This document shows positions 1-5,818 of a stretch of 10,764 bases of DNA, in pieces. Position numbers and translations under genes: made by a program. How positions within the stretch are numbered: position 1 is the first letter of the stretch; every line of letters begins with the position of its first letter. Under the pieces are notes generated by a model, which was not told the origin of the DNA, searched no databases, and was given only the letters and a program-made list of their open reading frames with translations. This DNA comes from Lachnospiraceae bacterium AM48-27BH (GTDB taxonomy: Bacteria > Bacillota > Clostridia > Lachnospirales > Lachnospiraceae): NCBI GenBank assembly GCA_003478355.1, contig QUFC01000073.1:1-10764 (forward strand), written 5' to 3'.

Positions 1-143
1 TTTTTGACCTTGGGACCCGCCAAAAACATGAGTAAGCAGTCATTTTTCAAAGAAAAATGAACGAATTACGAATGTTTTTGAGGATTGCGGGAGCACGCAG
101 TGCAGAGCATCCGGTATCAGAGGGGTCAAAAGCTTTTGACCCC
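1..143. repeat. Nested palindromic intergenic element (repeat-like)
   Basis: Non-coding stretch built from nested inverted repeats. CAAAAACAT (21-29) is the exact reverse complement of ATGTTTTTG (72-80). Inside it, TCATTTTTC (40-48) pairs with GAAAAATGA (52-60) around an AAA loop. Outside it, CCCGC (16-20) matches GCGGG (87-91). TTTTGACC (2-9) matches GGTCAAAA (124-131). A small GCAC-GCA-GTGC hairpin lies at 93-103. A perfect 22-bp palindrome at 122-143, with AAGCTT at its centre, closes the element. The left edge is cut by the window, so its full extent is unknown. Such architecture is typical of dispersed intergenic repeats or folded RNAs. Whether it recurs in the genome cannot be seen from this window. 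Confidence 0.55.
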
Positions 144-198
144 AACATCGTAATATAAAGCTATGCTCTGGAGAAAAACAAAGGGGTTATTATTTTTG

Positions 199-204
199 AG
201 GAGG
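199..204 (+). promoter_or_regulatory. Ribosome binding site of beta-glucuronidase gene
   Basis: AGGAGG within a GAGGAGGAGAG run, 8 bp before the ATG at 213. It fixes the start. I found no convincing sigma-A promoter between the palindrome (122-143) and this site. The A/T-rich TAATATAAAG at 151-160 may supply a -10, but no well-spaced -35 is visible. Confidence 0.8.
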
Positions 205-212
205 AGAGTATC

Positions 213-2003
213 ATGATACCATATTCATTGCTGTATCCAATTACGAATACCAAGCGGTCGGCAGTTCGTTTAGATGGTCTTTGGAGATTCCAGTTTGATC
301 CGGAATCCAAAGGAATGGGGGAGAAGTGGCAGGAGCATGGTTTGCCGGACAGTATTTCCATGGCAGTTCCTGGTAGTTTCAGCGAGGTATTTACAGAAAC
401 AGAAAAGAGAGATTACTGCGGTGATTTCTGGTATGAGACGGAATTTTATCTGCCGTCAGACCATGCAGGAAAAAAGCAGTATATCCGGTTTGGCAGTGTG
501 ACCAACCGTTGCCGGGTTTACTGCAATGGTGTTCTGGTGGCAGAGCATGAGGGCGGATTTTTGCCAGTGGTGGCAGATGTGACCGATGTGGCAGCAGCCG
601 ATGGTCCGAACCGTCTGGTGGTCTGGGTAAATAATGAGTTAAATGAGACCAGTATGCCATGTGGAGCGGTTAAAACCACAAGAACCGGACGAAAGATCAA
701 TGCACCATATTTTGATTTCTTTAATTTCGGTGGAATTCACAGAAGTGTATGGCTGGTGCAGACAAACCTGGAAGCGATCCAGGATTATACCGTGGATTAC
801 GAGCTGGATGGTGAGGATGCACTGGTTCATTATCAGGTTGTGACCAATGGGGAAACTACGGTTTCTGTTGCGTTGCGTGACGCCAAGGGCCAGATCGTGG
901 CACAGGCAGAGGGAAAAGAAGGAACACTGAAAGTGGAGAAAGCCCATTTGTGGAAAGTCCGCAATGCGTATCTGTATACTTTTACCGCCACAGTGGGGAC
1001 GGTGGATGAGTACAGTGCCAAGATCGGTATCCGTACCGTGGAGATCAAGGACAATCAGTTCTGGATCAGTGGTGAAAAAGTATATCTGAAGGGCTTTGGA
1101 AAGCATGAAGACTGCGATATGTTGGGCAAAGGCTTCAACTATGCGGTTGCCAAGAGAGATTATGAGTGCCTGAAATGGATTCATGCCAACTGTTTCCGCA
1201 CCAGCCATTATCCGTATGCGGAGGAGTGGTATCAGATGGCAGATGAGGAAGGCTTCCTGATCATTGACGAAGTTCCTGCGGTTGGTCTGATGCGCAGTTT
1301 TACGAATTATCTGGCAGCTGGAACAGGAAGCAGTTACACTGGATTTTTCCGTGGCGATCATGTGGAGAAGCTGCAGAAACATCATCTGCAGGCAGTGGAG
1401 GAGATGATCCTTCGTGATAAGAATCATCCGAGTGTTTTTGCATGGAGTATTTTCAATGAGGCAGAGACCACCAGTCCATTTGCCCATGATTATTTTGCAC
1501 CGGTATTTGCAAGAGCAAGAGAACTGGATATCCAGCACCGTCCGCTGACTGGCGCATTGGAGAAGAGCAGCGGTCCGGATTGCTGCCAGGTATATCCATT
1601 GATGGATTTTGTGTGCCTGAATCGTTATTATGGCTGGTATATCCATGGTGGGGTGATGGAGGACGCAGAAGCAGAATTCTTAGAAGAGATGGATCAATGG
1701 GCGATCCATTATCCAGGTCATCCATTTATCTTTACAGAGTATGGAACTGACACACTTCCGGAGATGCACCGCCTTCCAGCCAGCATGTGGAGCCAGGAGT
1801 ATCAGGATGAATATATGGAAATGTACGCAAAAGTATTTGACCGCTATCCTTGGGTCGTGGGAGAACTGGCATGGAACTTTGCGGATTTCCAGACAGGACA
1901 GGGAATCATGCGTGTAGGCGGCAACCGGAAAGGCGTCTTCACCAGAGAGCGTCAGCCGAAGCAGACGGCTCATCTGTTGAGAAAACGCTGGGAGACAAAA
2001 TAA
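213..2003 (+). CDS. uidA: Beta-glucuronidase (glycoside hydrolase family 2)
   Basis: A 596-residue enzyme, close to the 603 of E. coli GUS, predicted to hydrolyse beta-D-glucuronide conjugates by the retaining mechanism. The GH2 order is present: sugar-binding domain (about 1-180), immunoglobulin-like domain (about 180-275), then a TIM barrel. NHPSVFAWSIFNE puts the acid/base at E416, and FIFTEYG puts the nucleophile at E509. LNRYYGWY (469-476) carries the conserved active-site tyrosine. The N-x-K motif that recognises the glucuronate carboxylate is present as N571-R-K573, which separates GUS from GH2 beta-galactosidases. The stretch at about 361-389 corresponds to the variable loop 1 beside the active site. 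No signal peptide is seen, so it acts in the cytoplasm and needs an importer, which is not in this window. The gene stands alone, and its stop lies 11 bp from that of convergent cstA. Confidence 0.95.
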   Translation: MIPYSLLYPITNTKRSAVRLDGLWRFQFDPESKGMGEKWQEHGLPDSISMAVPGSFSEVFTETEKRDYCGDFWYETEFYLPSDHAGKKQYIRFGSVTNRCRVYCNGVLVAEHEGGFLPVVADVTDVAAADGPNRLVVWVNNELNETSMPCGAVKTTRTGRKINAPYFDFFNFGGIHRSVWLVQTNLEAIQDYTVDYELDGEDALVHYQVVTNGETTVSVALRDAKGQIVAQAEGKEGTLKVEKAHLWKVRNAYLYTFTATVGTVDEYSAKIGIRTVEIKDNQFWISGEKVYLKGFGKHEDCDMLGKGFNYAVAKRDYECLKWIHANCFRTSHYPYAEEWYQMADEEGFLIIDEVPAVGLMRSFTNYLAAGTGSSYTGFFRGDHVEKLQKHHLQAVEEMILRDKNHPSVFAWSIFNEAETTSPFAHDYFAPVFARARELDIQHRPLTGALEKSSGPDCCQVYPLMDFVCLNRYYGWYIHGGVMEDAEAEFLEEMDQWAIHYPGHPFIFTEYGTDTLPEMHRLPASMWSQEYQDEYMEMYAKVFDRYPWVVGELAWNFADFQTGQGIMRVGGNRKGVFTRERQPKQTAHLLRKRWETK

Positions 2004-2014
2004 TGCTTAAAATG

Positions 2015-3703
2015 TTATTTTTCGGAAGACTTCTTAAATAGTACCTTTCCGGAATGTACCACAATGATCAGACCCAGTACCATCAGCAGAATAGCGATGA
2101 TCAGCTGTAATCCCTCTACCATAAATACGGCAGTCCCGGCGCTGTAGGCTTTGACCAGAGCGATGGAACGCTCAACCAGTGCGGTAAAGGTAACACATAA
2201 CATGATCACCAGAGGAACAAACAGAGTACGGTTTTCACGGCCGGTTACCCGTAAGAATACGCACAGGGTGATCAGTACCAGGGCGCTTAACAGCTGGTTG
2301 GCACTTCCGAACAGTGGCCAGATGTTGGAATAACCGATCTGGGTCAGGATATAGCCACAGGCTAAGGTAATAACTGTGGAGAAATATTTGTTGCAGAGTA
2401 CCTTTCTCCAGCCCTCAGCATGTTTCATGTCATCGGTGCTGAACAGCTCCTGGAAGGACATACGGCCAATTCGCGCAACAGAATCCAGACTGGTTAAAGC
2501 CAGGGCGGAGACGCACATGGTCATGAAACACTGGGCAACATAAACCGGGATACCAAACATTTCCAGGAAACCGGCAACACCGGAGGAGAAGATACTGAAC
2601 GGGGTTCCGGATGCAGGAGTTCCATCAGCGGCTGCAGCGGCGCCAGCTACGCACAGGGCCAGGACAGCCAGTAAGCTCTCTAATAACATGGCTCCGAATC
2701 CAACCTTTGGCATATCTTTTTCGTTGGAAATGGTCTTGGAAGACGTACCAGAGGAAACCAGACTGTGGAAACCGGATACAGCGCCACAGGCAACGGTGAC
2801 AAACAGGATTGGAAACAGGTCGCCTGATTTCTCATTGTGGAAACCGGTGTAAGCAGGAAGGTTCATGGTCGGGTGAGCCACAACCAGACCCACAACAGCG
2901 CCGATGATCATTCCGGCAAACATGAAAGTAGTCATAAAATCTCTGGGCTGCATCAGAAGCCACATAGGAAGGACTGCTGCTAAGAAGATGTAAGCGAATA
3001 CCATCAGAGACCAGTTTGTCTTAGTAGTAACGAGTGGACAGTTCATACCGATAACGAAAGCTGCGATGGTGCATACCAGACCAAGAACTATTTCTTTCCA
3101 GCCGGTAAAATGCATTTTTTTCTGGATCAGACCAAAAACAACGGCAAATGCGATGAATAACAGGGAGATACTTCCTGCTGCGCCATTGACAACGGCTGCA
3201 TCGGAGAGCGTGGATACTCCGTCAACCACGGTGTAAGCGTTAAAGGTTCCAGCTACCATATCTGCAAATGCGGCAATAACGATCAGGGTAAATAACCAGC
3301 AGAAAAGAAGAAATAACTTTTTACCGGTTTTTCCGATGTACTGCTCGATCAGCAGTCCCATGGATCTGCCCTCATTCTTTACACTGGCATACAGAGCGCC
3401 GAAGTCTGTGACAGCGCCGAAGAAGATACCGCCAAGCAGGATCCATAAAAATACTGGAACCCAGCCGAAAACAGCCGCCTGGATAGCACCGGTAACAGGG
3501 CCTGCGCCTGCGATGGAAGAGAACTGATGGGCAAATACCACCCAGCCATCGGTTGGAACATAGTCCTGGCCATCATTTTTGGTGACGGCAGGTGTCTTTG
3601 CTTTCGGGTCAATGCCCCATTTGTTGGCCAGCCACCGTCCGTAGAAGACGTAACCAGCAACCAGACAACATGCTGCGATCAATACAATAACTAATGTGTT
3701 CAT
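2015..3703 (-). CDS. cstA: CstA-family carbon starvation protein / transporter
   Basis: A 562-residue polytopic membrane protein of the CstA/BtsT family. The N-terminal helix starts at residue 3. Family hallmarks are HQFSSIAGAGPVTG (59-72), the MQPRDFM stretch, HSLVSSGTSSKT and FGSANQLLSALVL, spread over many hydrophobic segments. It is shorter than the roughly 700-residue E. coli CstA, as in the compact form common in Clostridia. Characterised relatives import peptides or pyruvate; which substrate applies here cannot be read from sequence. The start is fixed by GGAGGT 8 bp upstream on the minus strand. The gene is preceded by a T-box riboswitch, so expression should rise when a specific tRNA is uncharged. 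That favours an amino-acid or peptide nutrition role over general carbon starvation (inference). It is convergent with the glucuronidase gene and divergent from the MATE gene. Confidence 0.93.
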   Translation of the reverse strand: MNTLVIVLIAACCLVAGYVFYGRWLANKWGIDPKAKTPAVTKNDGQDYVPTDGWVVFAHQFSSIAGAGPVTGAIQAAVFGWVPVFLWILLGGIFFGAVTDFGALYASVKNEGRSMGLLIEQYIGKTGKKLFLLFCWLFTLIVIAAFADMVAGTFNAYTVVDGVSTLSDAAVVNGAAGSISLLFIAFAVVFGLIQKKMHFTGWKEIVLGLVCTIAAFVIGMNCPLVTTKTNWSLMVFAYIFLAAVLPMWLLMQPRDFMTTFMFAGMIIGAVVGLVVAHPTMNLPAYTGFHNEKSGDLFPILFVTVACGAVSGFHSLVSSGTSSKTISNEKDMPKVGFGAMLLESLLAVLALCVAGAAAAADGTPASGTPFSIFSSGVAGFLEMFGIPVYVAQCFMTMCVSALALTSLDSVARIGRMSFQELFSTDDMKHAEGWRKVLCNKYFSTVITLACGYILTQIGYSNIWPLFGSANQLLSALVLITLCVFLRVTGRENRTLFVPLVIMLCVTFTALVERSIALVKAYSAGTAVFMVEGLQLIIAILLMVLGLIIVVHSGKVLFKKSSEK

Positions 3704-3775
3704 ACTTTTTTACCTCCGTAAAATGTGTGGGGGCCGGAAGTCTGCCGGATCTGATACGTTTGATTCGTGATACGC

Positions 3776-3816
3776 AAAAAAATCCCCGTCTTCTCCTGGG
3801 AAAGAAGACGGGGATT
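3776..3816 (-). terminator. T-box-controlled intrinsic terminator before cstA
   Basis: A 14-bp perfect stem (3803-3816 with 3781-3794) with an 8-nt loop, followed on the minus strand by a run of U residues (complement of the A run at 3776-3782). Its 5' arm contains the CCCGU and CUUCUU segments that otherwise pair with the T-box to form the antiterminator, so the two folds are mutually exclusive. Confidence 0.93.
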
Positions 3817-4074
3817 CAAATTCCCGCGGTACCACTTCTTATTATCAGTCCGAAACTGATCTCTCAGCCATATCGCTGTGTAAACAGTTAATATGCTCCT
3901 CGTTAACGGTAGGAATCCGTTCCGGATTACTTGGGTCTATGGGTGAATGACCGGTTCATCCAGACAGCTTACAGGGGATGTTCTTTTTCCTGCATGACCA
4001 CCTCGCATCATCCGGCGGCTCTCTGAACATACAGTCCTGAAAAAGAATGTGTCCTGCTCATTGCCTTTTCTTTA
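3776..4074 (-). ncRNA. T-box riboswitch in the cstA leader
   Basis: Read on the minus strand, the leader has all T-box parts. In distal stem I, AGAGAG (4024-4019) is followed by CCGCC/GGUGG (4018-4014 with 4002-3998) closing a GGAUGAUGCGA loop. Below it, CUGUAUG pairs with CAUGCAG and UUCUUUUUC with GAAAAAGAA (4047-4039 with 3989-3981). A hairpin AAUCCG-GAA-CGGAUU lies at 3928-3914, CCGUUA at 3909-3904, and stem III AUCAGU-UUCGG-ACUGAU at 3860-3844. The T-box itself is AAGAAGUGGUACCGCGGG (3840-3823). The antiterminator pairs AAGAAG with CUUCUU and GCGGG with CCCGU around the UGGUACC bulge. UGGU predicts a tRNA with discriminator A. The specifier is ambiguous: the triplet right after GAA is CAU (3980-3978, His), and one base later it is AUC (3979-3977, Ile). 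Confidence 0.93.
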
Positions 4075-4080
4075 AACCGA

Positions 4081-4108
4081 ATTATAATTCTTTTGAAAAA
4101 TTTCACAA
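4081..4108 (-). promoter_or_regulatory. Sigma-A promoter of the T-box/cstA transcript
   Basis: On the minus strand, TTGTGA (4108-4103) and a perfect TATAAT (4086-4081) are separated by 16 bp. Transcription should begin near 4074, just before the first T-box bases. Confidence 0.75.
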
Positions 4109-4196
4109 TCGGAAAAATAAATAAAATTTCGATAAAAAATCCAAAAAATCTTGTAGTAATGATAGAAAATGACATAAAAACCGTAGAATAAAAGAT

Positions 4197-4224
4197 TTGT
4201 CATAAATGTAAAATTTGTGATAAA
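4197..4224 (+). promoter_or_regulatory. Probable promoter of the MATE gene
   Basis: TTGTCA (4197-4202) and GATAAA (4219-4224) are 16 bp apart, with a TG-N extension just before the -10. The region is very A/T rich, so chance matches are likely. The position, some 45 bp before the start codon, is sensible. The rest of the 193-bp gap between the two divergent promoters shows nothing else. Confidence 0.4.
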
Positions 4225-4267
4225 CTGAGTGTATATTGGGGAAAAATAGAAAAGGAAGGAAAAGAAA

Positions 4268-5647
4268 TTGAAAGAGCAACAAAAGAAAAAACAGGATCAA
4301 TACTATGAGATGGCCAATGCGCCCATCAGCAAAATTATTCCAAAGCTGGCGGTTCCGACCATCATCAGCATGCTGGTAACCTCAATTTACAACATGGCAG
4401 ATACCTTTTTTGTAAGCCAGCTGGGAACCAGTGCATCCGGTGCGGTGGGAATTATTTTTTCAGCCATGGCCATTATCCAGGCACTGGCATTTATGATCGG
4501 TATGGGAACCGGCAACTTTATTGCCCGCATGATTGGAGCGGGAAACAGGAAGCTGGCGGAAGAACTGGCTTCTATTGCTTTCTTTACAGGCTTTGGCGTG
4601 GGACTGGTGATCGCGGTGATCGGCAATGCCAATATCGGACAGCTTGTAAGAATGCTGGGATCTACGGAAACCATTGCTCCTTATGCGGAGGCGTATGCTT
4701 CTTATATTTTTGTGGCGGCACCATTTATGATATGTTCCTTCATTATGAATAACCTGCTCCGTTTCCAGGGAAAAGCATTGTTTGCCATGGTGGGGATCAC
4801 CACTGGCGGTGTGTTAAACATGGTTTTGGATCCGATTTTTATCTTTGGGCTGGACATGGGAACGGCTGGCGCGGCTCTTGCTACAGGGCTTTCCCAGTTT
4901 ATCAGTTTCTGTATCCTGCTGTTTATGTGTAACTCCAGAGAAGAATGTATTTCCATCCATCCGAAGAAATTCAAACCGACATTGGCAATTTATGGAGAGA
5001 TCATCCATGGCGGCCTGCCATCACTGGGACGTCAGGGAATCGCCAGTATCGCTACCATTATCATGAATACCATGGCCCAGCCTTACGGTGACGCAGCCAT
5101 TGCGGCTATGTCCATTGTCAACCGTTTTATGATGTTTGTGGGTTCTGCCATGATTGGATTTGGACAGGGCTATCAGCCGGTGTGCAGCTATTGCTTTGGC
5201 GCCAGATTGTATGATCGCGTGAAAAAAGCCTGTGTATACTGTGTAAAAGTCAGCACGATTTTTCTGCTGGCAGTATCTGCGATCGGTCTGATTTTTTCAG
5301 GAAATATCATCCAGATGTTCCGGAAAGATGATCTGGAGGTAATCCGGATTGGTACGTTAGCATTGCGGCTTCAGCTTTTAACGATGCCCCTTCAGGGCCT
5401 GGTGGTCATGGGCGGCAATATGACACCGCAATCCATCGGATATGGCATCCGTGCTACCATCGTGTCTACAGCCCGCCAGGGATGGCTTCTGATCCCGATT
5501 CTGTTATGCACTGTTCCGGTTTTTGGAGTACTTGGAATCCAGATGGCTCAGCCAATTGCGGATGTAGGTACCTTTATTCTGGCTGCCGTGGTGACAAAAG
5601 GAATTTTTAAGGATCTGGATCGGAAAAAGGCAGAAATGTCCTTATAG
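4268..5647 (+). CDS. MATE family efflux transporter (MepA-like)
   Basis: A 459-residue multidrug and toxic compound extrusion protein, the usual length for the family, expected to export cationic compounds by Na+ or H+ antiport across the cytoplasmic membrane. Twelve hydrophobic segments fall in two homologous halves. The first opens with PTIISMLVTSIYNMADTFFV (residues 30-49), and the second has the equivalent ASIATIIMNTMAQPYGD stretch. FGQGYQPVCSYCFGARLYDR matches the G-x-Q-P-V-x-x-Y-x-F-G-A motif of MepA-type pumps. The start is TTG at 4268, chosen because AAGGAAGG sits about 7 bp upstream. The next ATG, at codon 15, would cut into the N-terminal tail and lacks such a site. The hydrophilic N-terminus is lysine and glutamine rich. 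Transcribed alone. Substrate unknown. Confidence 0.92.
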   Translation: MKEQQKKKQDQYYEMANAPISKIIPKLAVPTIISMLVTSIYNMADTFFVSQLGTSASGAVGIIFSAMAIIQALAFMIGMGTGNFIARMIGAGNRKLAEELASIAFFTGFGVGLVIAVIGNANIGQLVRMLGSTETIAPYAEAYASYIFVAAPFMICSFIMNNLLRFQGKALFAMVGITTGGVLNMVLDPIFIFGLDMGTAGAALATGLSQFISFCILLFMCNSREECISIHPKKFKPTLAIYGEIIHGGLPSLGRQGIASIATIIMNTMAQPYGDAAIAAMSIVNRFMMFVGSAMIGFGQGYQPVCSYCFGARLYDRVKKACVYCVKVSTIFLLAVSAIGLIFSGNIIQMFRKDDLEVIRIGTLALRLQLLTMPLQGLVVMGGNMTPQSIGYGIRATIVSTARQGWLLIPILLCTVPVFGVLGIQMAQPIADVGTFILAAVVTKGIFKDLDRKKAEMSL

Positions 5648-5680
5648 GTTTTTCCTATATGGGCCATATTGTATATAGTA

Positions 5681-5710
5681 TTGGACTAATAACGAAAAAT
5701 AGTGCATAAT
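5681..5710 (+). promoter_or_regulatory. Probable promoter of the aconitase-family gene
   Basis: TTGGAC (5681-5686), an 18-bp spacer and CATAAT (5705-5710). This would give a leader of about 100 nt containing both inverted repeats at 5738-5795. A second possible promoter lies within those repeats: TTGATA (5758-5763), 17 bp, TACTAA (5781-5786). If that one is used, the repeats would overlap the polymerase site directly. Confidence 0.45.
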
Positions 5711-5737
5711 AAAGCCATCAATAGGAAATGAAACAAA

Positions 5738-5765
5738 GTTATCAAGAAAGACTAGTATTGATAAC
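5738..5765. promoter_or_regulatory. Inverted repeat 1, candidate operator
   Basis: GTTATCAA (5738-5745) and TTGATAAC (5758-5765) are exact reverse complements separated by 12 bp. The TTAT/ATAA content resembles the ATAA-N7-TTAT type of site described for the LysR-family citrate regulator CcpC at aconitase genes in Bacillus, although orientation and spacing differ. Binding by the LysR protein encoded at 8249-9169 is an inference. Confidence 0.5.
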
Positions 5766-5766
5766 T

Positions 5767-5795
5767 GGTAACTGGAAAGGTACTAAATAGTTACC
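5767..5795. promoter_or_regulatory. Inverted repeat 2, candidate operator
   Basis: GGTAACT (5767-5773) and AGTTACC (5789-5795) are exact reverse complements with a 15-bp spacer, one base after inverted repeat 1. The GTAAC core also occurs as a dyad in the lysR leader (9196-9222) and near the MBL promoter (9330-9334), which suggests one shared regulator. Confidence 0.5.
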
Positions 5796-5818
5796 AATAT
5801 TCACAGGAGGAATCAATT

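Noticed and set aside
136..167. TTGACC ... TATGCT as a promoter for the glucuronidase gene
   Set aside because: The spacer would be 20 bp and the -35 lies inside the palindrome; the match is too poor to list.
639..1646. Long antisense open frame (335 codons) inside the glucuronidase gene
   Set aside because: It is a shadow of a strongly supported GH2 gene. The translation is rich in Cys, His and Ile with no recognisable domain, and no ribosome binding site was identified.
2041..2060. GTAC...TTCCGGAA...GTAC palindrome near the cstA 3' end
   Set aside because: It lies in the coding sequence, is interrupted, and has no following U tract, so it is not credible as a terminator.
5643..5659. TATAGG-TTTTT-CCTATA inverted repeat over the MATE stop codon
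   Set aside because: Only six A/T-rich pairs and no U tract after the stem, so it is too weak to call a terminator.
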